DNA from: an uncultured Candidatus Saccharibacteria bacterium
GTDB taxonomy: Bacteria; Patescibacteriota; Saccharimonadia; Saccharimonadales; Saccharimonadaceae
Direction: 5' to 3'
Length of the DNA: 64,000 bases
Assembly: GCA_934717805.1 (NCBI GenBank)
Contig: CAKUZG010000001.1
Coordinates: forward strand, 1 to 64,000
This document shows, piece after piece, positions 50,182 through 59,617 of this stretch (its first letter is position 1; each line of letters opens with the position of its first letter). A program made the translations under genes and the position numbers. The notes beneath the pieces were generated by a model, which was given only the letters and a program-made list of their open reading frames with translations, was not told the DNA's origin and did no database searches.

Positions 50182-51951
50182 ATGACATTACTAACCAACG
50201 ATATTCAAGATAGGCTTGCAAAACTCCTTGTAGAAGAGGGGCTTGTTCAAGAATCTAAAATTGAGTTGGCTATTAAAGAGGCTGGTTTGAACAATCAGTC
50301 TCTAATGTCGTATATGATTGAGCATAAACTTCTAGATAATGAAATTCTTGTTCATGCAACTTCTCACGTATCAGGAATTCCATATGTGAATCTTGAGAAT
50401 ACAACAATTCCGCAAGAAACACTCGATTTAATAAATGTTGATATTGCGGAAAGAAATATGGCTGTGCCGATCGCGGAAGTACAGGGAAGAATTGCTGTGG
50501 CAATGCTTGATGCGACAAATATTCAGGCTGTCGATTATCTTTCGAGTTTAATTCAGCGTCCATTAAAAGTATTTATGGCGAGCCAAAACTCCATTAAACA
50601 TGTTTTGGATCAATATAAAACCGACCTTTCAGGTGTGGATGCTTTAGCCGAAAATGTTGATGCGCAAAAACAAGCCGAGGCAGAATCGAAACGTCAAGTT
50701 CAGACGATTGTTCAAGATTCACCAATTTCGAAAGCATTAAATACAATTTTGGAATATGCGGTTCGTGCAAAAGCATCTGATATTCACATCGAGCCACTCG
50801 AGAAATCTCTAAAAATTCGCTGTCGAATCGATGGTGTTTTGCGTGAGATAATGAATCTTCCAAAAGCGATCGAACCAGCTTTGATTTCGCGAATTAAAAT
50901 TCTTTCAAACTTAAAAATCGATGAACACCGAATTCCGCAAGACGGTCAGTTTGCTGTGGCTGTTGGTGGAAAAGAAGTTGACCTTCGTATCGCTATTTCT
51001 CCAGTTGTTTGGGGTGAACAGGTGGTAATTCGTTTACTCGATAAAACAGGCAATTCATTTAATCTTGAAGATATGGGTTATGCTGGCCGAGCACTTCGAA
51101 CAATCTTAAAGGGAATTTCAGCACCAAACGGAATGGTATTGACCTCTGGTCCAACGGGTTCTGGTAAGTCAACATCGCTTTATGCTTTGATTAAAAAGAT
51201 CAAAGATGATTCGGTGAATATTATCACACTTGAAGACCCAGTTGAATATAAAATGGATGGAGTTAATCAGATTCAAGTGAACCCTGAAGTTGGTCTAACT
51301 TTCGCTGCTGGTCTTCGCTCGATTTTGCGTCTTGACCCAGATATTGTGATGGTTGGAGAAATCCGTGATAGTGAAACTGCAAACCTAGCTGTGCAGGCGG
51401 CGCTTACAGGGCACTTGGTTTTCTCGACACTACACACTAACTCTGCTGCCGGAATTCTTCCACGATTGATTGATATGGGAATCGAACCCTTCTTGATTGC
51501 TTCAACGGTGAACACGATTATTGGTCAGCGTTTGGTGCGTCGGGTTGCGCCAAAACGAAACACTTATCAATCTTCACCACTTCAAACACAAAGTATTATT
51601 GAAACCGTTGGTCACTTATTGCCAAAAACACCAGAAGAAGTTGAAAAGGTTTCTGCTGATCTTGGATATAAAAATCTACCGCTCGCAAACCAAAAGTCTT
51701 ATACTCTTGTAAAAGGTCGCGATACGCCGCAAACGCCAGGTGGATATCAAGGCCGTGCAGGTTTGTATGAAGTTATGGAGGTGACGGAAGAAATTCAGCA
51801 GTTAATCATTAAACATGCAACTTCACATGAAGTTCAAAAAGTTGCAATGAAACAGGGAATGATTACAATGCGACAAGATGGTTATCTTAAAGCATTAACA
51901 GGAATCACAACAATAGAAGAAGTAAACAGGGTTGCGTCTGATAGCGCATAA
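50182..51951 (+). CDS. pilB: Type IV pilus extension ATPase PilB
   Basis: 589 aa. N-terminal MshEN-like domain (about 1-150), then the secretion ATPase: Walker A SGPTGSGKST (about 325-334), Asp box and Walker B, His box TGHLVFSTLHTN. The tetracysteine zinc motif of many PilB/GspE is absent. Powers pilin polymerisation. AGAAGGAA ribosome binding site. Confidence 0.95.
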   Translation: MTLLTNDIQDRLAKLLVEEGLVQESKIELAIKEAGLNNQSLMSYMIEHKLLDNEILVHATSHVSGIPYVNLENTTIPQETLDLINVDIAERNMAVPIAEVQGRIAVAMLDATNIQAVDYLSSLIQRPLKVFMASQNSIKHVLDQYKTDLSGVDALAENVDAQKQAEAESKRQVQTIVQDSPISKALNTILEYAVRAKASDIHIEPLEKSLKIRCRIDGVLREIMNLPKAIEPALISRIKILSNLKIDEHRIPQDGQFAVAVGGKEVDLRIAISPVVWGEQVVIRLLDKTGNSFNLEDMGYAGRALRTILKGISAPNGMVLTSGPTGSGKSTSLYALIKKIKDDSVNIITLEDPVEYKMDGVNQIQVNPEVGLTFAAGLRSILRLDPDIVMVGEIRDSETANLAVQAALTGHLVFSTLHTNSAAGILPRLIDMGIEPFLIASTVNTIIGQRLVRRVAPKRNTYQSSPLQTQSIIETVGHLLPKTPEEVEKVSADLGYKNLPLANQKSYTLVKGRDTPQTPGGYQGRAGLYEVMEVTEEIQQLIIKHATSHEVQKVAMKQGMITMRQDGYLKALTGITTIEEVNRVASDSA

Positions 51952-51963
51952 AAGGGGAGGAAT

Positions 51964-53031
51964 ATGAATCAAAATTTAAGAATTGAAATTTTACTTGAAG
52001 AAATCGTTCGAAAAAATGCGAGCGACCTTCATTTGCAAGTTGGTTTGCCACCAATGATGCGTTTGGATGGCGTTTTGGCGCCATTTCCAGGTTATAACCC
52101 GTTAAATGCTGAAGAAGTTGAACGGTTGGTTTTTGCTATTCTTGATGATGACCAGCAAAAAATCTTAATCAAAGATAAAGAATTCGACTTTTCTTTCGCT
52201 TTTGGCGACCTTGGACGTTTTCGTGTGAATGCTTTTCATGAACGTGGAAATCTAGCAGCTTCATTGCGTTTGATTCCAAATCAAATTAAAACAATTGCTG
52301 AACTAGGTATGCCGCCAGTTATTCAATCTTTTGCGGATTTTCCACGGGGATTAGTTTTGGTTACAGGCCCAACAGGTTCTGGTAAATCAACAACTTTGGC
52401 TGCATTGATTGATAAGATTAATAATGAAAAAGCTCAACACATTATTACAATTGAAGACCCAATTGAATTTACGCATAAATCAAAGCGATCTGCAATTGTT
52501 CAGCGTGAAGTTCACTATGACACATATTCGTTCTCGGCTGCGCTACGAAGTGCACTTCGTCAGGATCCAGATGTTGTTCTAATTGGTGAGATGCGTGATC
52601 TTGAAACTATTTCTGCAGCGATTACAATTGCTGAAACTGGTCACTTGGTGTTTGCGACACTTCACACCAACTCTGCCTCGCAATCTATTGATCGTATGAT
52701 TGATGTTTTTCCACCACATCAACAACCTCAAATTCGTTCACAGCTTGCAAACATTATTCAGGGAATCTGTGCTCAACGTTTGATTCCTGCAATCGGTGGT
52801 GGTCGAGTTGTTGCGGCTGAAGTTATGGTTGCGAACCCTGCAATTCGAAACATTATTCGTGAAGGAAAATCTCACCAACTTGATACAATAATTCAAACTG
52901 GTGGAGATCAGGGAATGCAAACAATGGATCGCACGCTTGTTAAACTTGTACAATCTGGTGTGATTACTTATGATGATGCACGTGAATTTGCAGTTGATTT
53001 AGTTGAATTTGAAAGATTAATGAGAGGCTAA
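51964..53031 (+). CDS. pilT: Type IV pilus retraction ATPase PilT
   Basis: 355 aa. Walker A TGPTGSGKST (about 133-142), His box TGHLVFATLHTNSA, and the AIRNIIREGKSHQLDTIIQT segment diagnostic of PilT. Retraction suggests twitching or DNA pulling. GGGGAGG precedes ATG. Confidence 0.95.
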   Translation: MNQNLRIEILLEEIVRKNASDLHLQVGLPPMMRLDGVLAPFPGYNPLNAEEVERLVFAILDDDQQKILIKDKEFDFSFAFGDLGRFRVNAFHERGNLAASLRLIPNQIKTIAELGMPPVIQSFADFPRGLVLVTGPTGSGKSTTLAALIDKINNEKAQHIITIEDPIEFTHKSKRSAIVQREVHYDTYSFSAALRSALRQDPDVVLIGEMRDLETISAAITIAETGHLVFATLHTNSASQSIDRMIDVFPPHQQPQIRSQLANIIQGICAQRLIPAIGGGRVVAAEVMVANPAIRNIIREGKSHQLDTIIQTGGDQGMQTMDRTLVKLVQSGVITYDDAREFAVDLVEFERLMRG

Positions 53032-53032
53032 A

Positions 53033-54238
53033 ATGAAAAAGTTTTCCTACAAAGTAAAAGATAAAGTTACTGGAAAGATTGTTAAGGGTGAAATTTCGGC
53101 AGATAGCAAGCGCGCTGCTGGAAAAGCCTTGATTGATCAAGGGTATATTCTTGAAGATGATATTTATGAAGTTGGTCAAGAAAACCCACTAAACCGATTT
53201 TTGAATCGAATTACAACTAAGGATAAAATTGTTTTCACGCGTCAGTTTGCAACCTTGATCGGTGCTGGATTGCCGCTTGCGCAAGCTCTTCGAACGATTT
53301 CAGAACAAACTGAAAATAAAAAAATGCGTTCAGTTGTTGATGAAATTTTAGCGTCTGTTGAAAGTGGTTCAAGCTTGAAAGATGCTTTTTCGAAATTTCC
53401 AGAAGTATTCGATAAAGTTTATCTTGCTTTGATTGCTGCCGGTGAAATGTCGGGAACACTTGACGAATCTCTTCGCCGTATCGCAACACAACAAGAGAAA
53501 GATGCCGCAATGATGAGTAAAATCCGCGGAGCTTTAACTTATCCGATCATTGTGCTTGTGGTTATTGCGCTTGTAATGGCTTTCATGATGATTCAAGTTG
53601 TGCCACAGGTTAAACAGCTCTATAAAGATATGCACCAAACTTTGCCGATAGCAACAGAAATACTTATTGGTATTTCAGATTTTATGATTAACTTTTGGTG
53701 GCTTATCATTATTGTTGCTGGTATTGGTATTTATTTCTTCCGCCAATATCTTAAGACTGAATCAGGGATCAAATTTGCTGCAAACTTCAAACTAAACGTC
53801 CCATTGTTTAGCCCACTTTTTCGAAAGCTTTATATGGCTCGATTCACACGAACTGGTCAACTTTTGCTTTCGACTGGCGTTCAAATGCTTGATATGCTAA
53901 ATATTTGTGGTGACGCAATGAATAATGTTGTTGTGAAGAAAAGCGTTGATGATGCAGCTAAACTTGTTCAAGGTGGTAAAAGCCTTTCTGAATCATTAAA
54001 AGGTAAGGATTATATCTTGGATATGGTTCCACAGATGATCAATATTGGTGAACAATCTGGTAAAATTGATGAAATGCTTGGAAAAACAGCTCAAGTTTAT
54101 GAAGATGAGCTGGATGAACAGATTAAAGCGATTTCAACCTTGATTGAACCAATCTTGATGGTTGTAATGGCATTAATGGCCGGCGGTTTGATTGGTGCAA
54201 TTCTGTTCCCAATCTACTCATTGGTTACAAAAGTTTAA
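53033..54238 (+). CDS. pilC: Type IV pilus inner-membrane platform protein PilC
   Basis: 401 aa. Two T2SF domains (about 65-190 and 268-390) and three transmembrane helices; GEMSGTLDESLRRIA and GEQSGKIDEMLGK are the paired platform motifs. ATG 1 nt after pilT. Confidence 0.95.
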   Translation: MKKFSYKVKDKVTGKIVKGEISADSKRAAGKALIDQGYILEDDIYEVGQENPLNRFLNRITTKDKIVFTRQFATLIGAGLPLAQALRTISEQTENKKMRSVVDEILASVESGSSLKDAFSKFPEVFDKVYLALIAAGEMSGTLDESLRRIATQQEKDAAMMSKIRGALTYPIIVLVVIALVMAFMMIQVVPQVKQLYKDMHQTLPIATEILIGISDFMINFWWLIIIVAGIGIYFFRQYLKTESGIKFAANFKLNVPLFSPLFRKLYMARFTRTGQLLLSTGVQMLDMLNICGDAMNNVVVKKSVDDAAKLVQGGKSLSESLKGKDYILDMVPQMINIGEQSGKIDEMLGKTAQVYEDELDEQIKAISTLIEPILMVVMALMAGGLIGAILFPIYSLVTKV

Positions 54239-54255
54239 TTTTCGAAAGGGAGAGA

Positions 54256-55155
54256 GTGGAGAATTTTCTATTAAGTTTATGTTTCGGGGCGCTTGGTGCT
54301 GTTTTTGGCAGTTTTGCTGTAGCTCAAGTTTGGCGTTTGCGTGCCAAGCAACTTCAAGATGAAAAAACTTCTGGCGAAAAAATCGACGCCGCCGAATGGA
54401 AAAAACTCTGCTCGCTTGTTTCGGTCAGTCCAAAAAATGATCGTTCACACTGTTTAAATTGTGGTTATCAATTAAAATGGTACGATTTAATTCCGGTTAT
54501 TTCTTGGCTTTCACTTGGTGGAAAATGTCGAAAATGCCACTCAAAAATTGGCGCAACTGAATTTTTAACCGAAGTTTCAATGTTTGCGCTTTTTGCAATT
54601 ATTTTCTTAGTTTTTAATCCACTATCTGGCGCAGGCTTTCCACTTTTTGGATTCTTTCGACTTTTGATTCTGTTTTTGGCATTTATTCCGCTCGCAATTA
54701 TGTTTATTTATGATGCAAGATGGTCACTTCTACCAACTAAAGTTATTTGGGCTTTTAACTTTTTTGCATTCATTTATTGGATAACAGCATTTGCCAACAC
54801 TACAAATGGTTTTAATCTTTTATCGATATTTAACATTGCAATCTCAATGACACTTTTTCCACTAGTTTATTTTGTGTTAGCTAAAATTTCGAAAGAGGAA
54901 TGGGTTGGCGGTGGTGATTGGATTTTGGCGATCGGTTTGATTTTTCTTTTACCAAATCAGCCAATCTTTGCAATGCTTTTATTATTCCTTTCGAATTTTG
55001 TTGGTTTAATTTTTGCGCTATTCCAATCAATTCTGCAGTTTAAAAAAATTAAACGGGGAATAAGAATTCCATTCGGTCCAGCCATGATTTTGGCCACATT
55101 GATTTTGTTAATTTTCCAACAATTTTTATTAATTTTTACAAGTTTTATTATGTAA
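54256..55155 (+). CDS. pilD: Prepilin peptidase PilD
   Basis: 299 aa with GTG start behind GAAAGGGAGAG. Zinc-binding CLNCGYQLKWYDLIPVISWL and CRKCH, aspartyl-protease residues in FIYDARWSLLPT and GGGDWILAIG. About seven helices. Cleaves and N-methylates prepilins. Confidence 0.93.
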   Translation: MENFLLSLCFGALGAVFGSFAVAQVWRLRAKQLQDEKTSGEKIDAAEWKKLCSLVSVSPKNDRSHCLNCGYQLKWYDLIPVISWLSLGGKCRKCHSKIGATEFLTEVSMFALFAIIFLVFNPLSGAGFPLFGFFRLLILFLAFIPLAIMFIYDARWSLLPTKVIWAFNFFAFIYWITAFANTTNGFNLLSIFNIAISMTLFPLVYFVLAKISKEEWVGGGDWILAIGLIFLLPNQPIFAMLLLFLSNFVGLIFALFQSILQFKKIKRGIRIPFGPAMILATLILLIFQQFLLIFTSFIM

Positions 55156-55188
55156 AATTAAAAAGCTTATGGTATAATAGGAGTAATT

Positions 55189-56166
55189 ATGAAAAACTTA
55201 AAGACGAAAAAAGCTTTTACAATTATTGAAGTGATGCTGGTTGTTAGCATCTCTGGTTTAATGTTGGTAACAATGCTAGTTGGTTGGAATGCTAATATTG
55301 AACGCCAACGCTATAACGATTCTGTGAATACTTTCAAATCGGATATTCAGGGAATTTTTAGTGATGTCGAAAATCAAACAAACGATAAAACTCAACGAAT
55401 TAATTGTAATACAAATGGTCCTAATGTCAGAATTAGTAGTAGTAATAAGGGTGGTGTAGCAACCGGTGCAAGTGATTGTATTATTTTAGGTAAATTTATC
55501 TCATTTGGTGGAAATACAGCAGCTAGTCAAAATAGCTATCAGGTTTATGATGTCATTGGTAAAGATATTAATGTTAATCGAGATTGCAACAATAGACCTT
55601 GTAATAATAATATAGATGCTTTAAGGGCTACAAGGTTTGTTTTAGATGGGGGAAGCAACCGAATTAATGGTCCTAAGGATATGGAACTCCAATGGCGTGC
55701 GCAGATTAGAAATGTTACAGATAACCGAAGAAGTTCAGGTTTGCGTCGTCGTTTTAGTGGGGGTGCTCCTATTTTAGTTAGATCAACAGATGTAGTAACA
55801 GGTGTTTTAATTTTAAGATCTCCACTAGATAACTCAATAATTGTTTTTGGCGCTCCAGGGGATGTTTCTACAGGAGGTATTCTTAATGATGATATAATAA
55901 TTCCAAACTTTCGAAATACTGTTATTAATCAAGATTGGGCTGTTAATAATAATAAAACAGTAAATATTTGTGTTCAGCCTGCTACTTCAGGTAATGTTGT
56001 TGGATTTAACTTTTTTGGTGGTAGAAACAAGATTGTCAAAATTGGACCTTCAGCATCTTCGGTCGAAATTGCACCACTAGATGGACCAAACGGTTCTTCT
56101 TGCGGTAATGATTCTAGTAGTGGATCTCAGTTTAACGATGTAATAATTAATGGAGCGAACTTATAA
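55189..56166 (+). CDS. Type IV prepilin (large, Asn/Gly-rich)
   Basis: 325 aa. Class III signal KKAFTIIEVMLV with Ala rather than Gly at -1, then helix (about 12-35) and a long Asn/Gly/Ser-rich soluble domain with Cys pairs. TATAAT then AGGAG lies immediately upstream, so pilins can be expressed apart from pilM-D. Might be an adhesive minor pilin. Confidence 0.85.
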   Translation: MKNLKTKKAFTIIEVMLVVSISGLMLVTMLVGWNANIERQRYNDSVNTFKSDIQGIFSDVENQTNDKTQRINCNTNGPNVRISSSNKGGVATGASDCIILGKFISFGGNTAASQNSYQVYDVIGKDINVNRDCNNRPCNNNIDALRATRFVLDGGSNRINGPKDMELQWRAQIRNVTDNRRSSGLRRRFSGGAPILVRSTDVVTGVLILRSPLDNSIIVFGAPGDVSTGGILNDDIIIPNFRNTVINQDWAVNNNKTVNICVQPATSGNVVGFNFFGGRNKIVKIGPSASSVEIAPLDGPNGSSCGNDSSSGSQFNDVIINGANL

Positions 56167-56765
56167 TGAAAACTCAAAAAGGTGATACGCTAGTTGAAGT
56201 TCTTCTTGCTATGGCGGTTTTTGCTGTAGTAATGATGATTGGGTTATCGACAATGAACAATGGAATGTCGCGAGCTTTAGCAAGTTTACAGTTAACAATG
56301 GCGCGTAATACAATGGATTCGCAGGCCGAAGCTCTGCGTTTTGCAAATGCGGCGTATATTTCAGAATTTCGTTCCGATGGGGGAGCTGTAACTAGTGCGG
56401 CAGCTCGGGTTTGGCAAGATCAGCTAACTGCAGGAGCTCAAGGCGCAGCTACTCCGCTCGATGCTTGTAGTCGTGGCACAAGTGCGTTTGTGCTTTCGCG
56501 CAATGATTTATCTTACCATAGTGAAGCAATAACAAATGCAGTAACTTATCCGCGAATAGCTTATGGAACTGATGCGGATTCAAATGCAATCACGAATCCA
56601 AGTGCTGGTTATAGGCGATCTGAAGGTATTTGGGTTGAAAAAGTTCACCGAGCTAATACAAATTATTATGATTTTCATATCCGTGCTTGTTGGTCTGCGC
56701 CGGGAAGCAATGTTAATACAACACTTGGAACGATTGTGAGGTTATATGATCCAGCAAGGAAATAA
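56166..56765 (+). CDS. Type IV prepilin-like protein (PilV-like)
   Basis: 199 aa. Signal KG-DTLVEVLLAMAVFAVVMM: cleavage after Gly, E5 conserved. Soluble domain has two Cys (about 101 and 182). ATG overlaps the previous stop. Confidence 0.85.
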   Translation: MKTQKGDTLVEVLLAMAVFAVVMMIGLSTMNNGMSRALASLQLTMARNTMDSQAEALRFANAAYISEFRSDGGAVTSAAARVWQDQLTAGAQGAATPLDACSRGTSAFVLSRNDLSYHSEAITNAVTYPRIAYGTDADSNAITNPSAGYRRSEGIWVEKVHRANTNYYDFHIRACWSAPGSNVNTTLGTIVRLYDPARK

Positions 56766-57444
56766 AAAAGGTTTTACAATTATGGAATTGATGCTCGCAA
56801 TGGGCGTGATTGCTTTTTTGCTGCTTTCGGTTGCGGGCTTAATTATCCAAATGACAAACACCATTACGCGTGGAACAACCTATAAAGATCTAAATGCAGC
56901 TTCTCGAACGATTAATGCAGATCTAACAAAAACATTTAATTCAACATCTGTTCTTGATGGATGGGATGGTCAAAACAATAATAATGAATATTATAGGGTT
57001 GTTGGCGGTTCGGGTGCATTTTGTACAGGCTCGGTGAGTTATTTATGGAACACTAACTTTAGAGATTCAAGCGCATTAATTGTTTATGCTAGAGATAACA
57101 ATCCGGTTCGGTTTGTTAAAGTTCGTGATACCGCAAAAAGTTACTGTTCAAACAATGCTCAGAGTACGGTTTGGAGGAATGTTCCTCGCAACGATACAGT
57201 TACTGAAATTTTGAGCAATAATGAAGTTAATCTTCAGCTTCACAGTATATCATTTACTTCAGGAGGGAATTTGATTAGCTCATCTTCAAATCAAATGATT
57301 GTAAATATCGCCTATGTTTTAGGAACGCCGAATAATGACGACATTCGACTTAATGCTGGAAGTAGAAACTGTGAAGGCAACGTTAAAAGTAATTATTGCG
57401 CAATTAATAAATTTGAGCTCACTGTAAGAACTCTTGGTAGATAA
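56746..57444 (+). CDS. Type IV prepilin-like protein (PulJ/PilW-like)
   Basis: 232 aa. Signal KKG-FTIMELMLAMGVIAFLL with Gly(-1) and E5. Overlaps the previous gene by 20 nt, with GAGG 5 nt before ATG. Likely minor pilin. Confidence 0.85.
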   Translation: MIQQGNKKGFTIMELMLAMGVIAFLLLSVAGLIIQMTNTITRGTTYKDLNAASRTINADLTKTFNSTSVLDGWDGQNNNNEYYRVVGGSGAFCTGSVSYLWNTNFRDSSALIVYARDNNPVRFVKVRDTAKSYCSNNAQSTVWRNVPRNDTVTEILSNNEVNLQLHSISFTSGGNLISSSSNQMIVNIAYVLGTPNNDDIRLNAGSRNCEGNVKSNYCAINKFELTVRTLGR

Positions 57445-57446
57445 AC

Positions 57447-57476
57447 AAAAAGCGGCTTTTTCGAAAGTCGCTTTTA
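57447..57476 (+). terminator. Terminator of pilus operon, bidirectional
   Basis: AAAGCG-G-CTTT-TTCG-AAAG-T-CGCTTT hairpin with UUCG loop. Confidence 0.75.
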
Positions 57477-58391
57477 TTCTGTTTCGCTATGAAATCGTTC
57501 GTGGATTTCTTTCAAATGTTGATCAGTAATGTGTGTATAAATTTGTGTTGTTGCGATACTCGCGTGTCCAAGCATACCTTGAACTGAGCGTAAATCTGCG
57601 CCATTCACGAGCAAATCTGTTGCAAAAGAATGGCGCATTGTGTGCGGAGAAACGTGTTTCGTGATTCCTGCTAGGCGCGCGTATTTTTCAACCATTCTCT
57701 GAACTGAGCGGGCAGTAATTCGGCGGTAATTTCCATCTGTTGATGGTTTTTTATAGCGTTTCGAATAATTCAAAAATAACGGCTGAAGGTTATCTTCTCG
57801 TGCTTGCAAGTAATTTTCAATATGTTCGGCAGCTTTTTTCGAAATAAAAATTGGGCGATCTTTGTTTCCTTTTCCGCGAACCGTAAACTCACGTCGTTTT
57901 GTGTTGATGCTTCCGCGATTTAAACTCACAAGTTCTGAAACACGGAGTCCGCTAGAAAAAAGCAGTTCAATAATTGCACGATCGCGCAAGTCGCTTTCAG
58001 TTTCGTTTGGAATTGCTGAAATTAAACGTTCAACTTCTTCGTAGTGCAAAAAATTTACTTGCGGTTTAACAATTTTTGGTAGTTCAATTTTTGAAGGTTC
58101 AAGACTTTTAATATCTCGGCGCGAAAGGTAAGTTAAAAATCTTCGAAGCGCGATAAGATGATACGCTTGGGTAGTTCTACCTAAACTTTTGCCAGAATCA
58201 TTTTCGTAACGATTGAGCCACAAGCGATATTTTCGAACAAGTTCAGAAGTGATTTCTTTAACAGGGATATCTCCCGAAAATTCCACAAGTCGCTCTAAAT
58301 ATAGTTGATAATTCTCGGCAGTTTTTTTCGAACGGCCACCTTCAACTTCGAGCGACTCAATAAAATCTTCAATCCCTTCAGAAATATACAT
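57474..58391 (-). CDS. Tyrosine recombinase, XerC/XerD type
   Basis: 305 aa. SAM-like N-terminal domain (1-90), catalytic R (GLRVSEL, about 148), K (GKGNKDR, about 174), HTMRHSFAT (H/R about 247-250), H in LGHASI, nucleophile Y in TTQIYTH. Complete set, so active; likely resolves chromosome dimers with FtsK. TATAAT 6 nt before ATG: leaderless. Confidence 0.92.
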   Translation of the reverse strand: MYISEGIEDFIESLEVEGGRSKKTAENYQLYLERLVEFSGDIPVKEITSELVRKYRLWLNRYENDSGKSLGRTTQAYHLIALRRFLTYLSRRDIKSLEPSKIELPKIVKPQVNFLHYEEVERLISAIPNETESDLRDRAIIELLFSSGLRVSELVSLNRGSINTKRREFTVRGKGNKDRPIFISKKAAEHIENYLQAREDNLQPLFLNYSKRYKKPSTDGNYRRITARSVQRMVEKYARLAGITKHVSPHTMRHSFATDLLVNGADLRSVQGMLGHASIATTQIYTHITDQHLKEIHERFHSETE

Positions 58392-58459
58392 AATCTTATT
58401 ATAGCATTTTTTTCGAAAAAAGAGTATAATTTTAAATATAAGCTTTAAGGAGGATTTTT

Positions 58460-58969
58460 ATGTCGAAAGAGTTAATTCAGCGAACACTAATTTTGTTCAA
58501 GCCCGATGCGGTTCAGCGTGGAATTGTGGGCGAAATTTTAACACGTTTCGAAAGGGTTGGCTTAAAAATCATCGGTACAAAAATGATCTTTCCAAACAAA
58601 GAGCATTATCACAAACATTACGAAGGAATCGGCAAGATGGTAACGCGCCGTGGCGAAAAAGCTTTTGATATGGCGCTGGAATTCATGACACAAGGGCCTG
58701 TGATTGCAATGGTTCTCGAAGGCGTTGAATCGGTTGAATTGGTTCGAAAACTTGTTGGCGGAACTGAACCAAAAACTGCGCTTCCGGGAACAATTCGAGG
58801 AGATTATTCGCACATGAGTTTTGGTTATGCAAACGAACATAATGTTGGCATTCCAAATTTAATTCACGCATCGGGAAGTGTTGAAGAAGCAAAACAAGAA
58901 ATTAAACATTGGTTTGCTGATCATGAAATTTACGATTATCCTTCACCTCGAGAAAAATTTACACGTTAA
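58460..58969 (+). CDS. ndk: Nucleoside diphosphate kinase
   Basis: 169 aa. TLILFKPDAVQRGIVGEI start and active-site His in NLIHASGSVEEAKQEI (about 134-149). It is about 20 residues longer than usual, with an insert before the active site. Balances NTP pools. AAGGAGG precedes ATG. Confidence 0.94.
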   Translation: MSKELIQRTLILFKPDAVQRGIVGEILTRFERVGLKIIGTKMIFPNKEHYHKHYEGIGKMVTRRGEKAFDMALEFMTQGPVIAMVLEGVESVELVRKLVGGTEPKTALPGTIRGDYSHMSFGYANEHNVGIPNLIHASGSVEEAKQEIKHWFADHEIYDYPSPREKFTR

Positions 58970-59012
58970 AATCTCGCTATTTTTGTAAAAATCTGTTAAA
59001 ATAGAGAAGTGA

Positions 59013-59089
59013 GCCTCGGTAGCTCAATTGGATAGAGCAGTTCCGTCCTAAGGAAAAGGTTATAGGTTCGATTCCTATCCGGGGTACCA
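59013..59089 (+). tRNA. tRNA-Arg (CCT)
   Basis: 77 nt. Acceptor GCCTCGG/CCGGGGT (G1-U72), anticodon loop GTCCTAA (anticodon CCT) on a TTCC/GGAA stem with a G-A mismatch at 27-43, CCA encoded. The next CDS starts 12 nt after the CCA. Confidence 0.88.
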
Positions 59090-59101
59090 CTGATTTTATT
59101 T

Positions 59102-59617
59102 ATGAAAGAACAAATTTTTAAAGGCCAAAGAGAAGACGAAGAATTTCTCTTTATGTTTCGAAAGCATATTATTGCGATGCGCAAGGGTTTTTACCTTTTT
59201 TTGGGCGTTTTTGCAATTTCTTGTTTGCCGACTTTTTTTCTGCTAACTTCAGATAATCTAATGAATGCGCTTTGGATTGCTTGCGGTGGCTTCTTGGTTG
59301 GATTTATGCTGTTTTTGTATCATTTCATGCTGTGGTATTATTCAATCTATATTGTTTCGAATCAGCGCATTCGTCAAATTACGCAAAAAGGATTTTTTGG
59401 CCGAAGAATGATGGATTTGCCGCTTTCGAAAATCCAAAGTGTTAATTTCGAAATTCCAGGATTTTTTGGTGATATTTTCCATTTTGGAACAATAAATATT
59501 TTTACAATTGTGGGAGATTTAGAGATTAAAAATGTTGAACACCCAGAAGATATTTATAACAAACTTCAAGATGCGATTTCGAAAGTTGAAATAGAGGAGG
59601 AAAATGAAGAATTTTAA
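59102..59617 (+). CDS. PH-domain (YdbS/bPH2-like) membrane protein
   Basis: 171 aa. Two transmembrane helices (about 28-50 and 60-85) then a bacterial PH domain with YSIYIVSNQRIRQITQKGFFGR (given here as motif start YSIYIVSNQRI) and SKIQSVNF. No ribosome binding site: it follows tRNA-Arg by 12 nt. Role at the membrane unknown. Confidence 0.8.
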   Translation: MKEQIFKGQREDEEFLFMFRKHIIAMRKGFYLFLGVFAISCLPTFFLLTSDNLMNALWIACGGFLVGFMLFLYHFMLWYYSIYIVSNQRIRQITQKGFFGRRMMDLPLSKIQSVNFEIPGFFGDIFHFGTINIFTIVGDLEIKNVEHPEDIYNKLQDAISKVEIEEENEEF

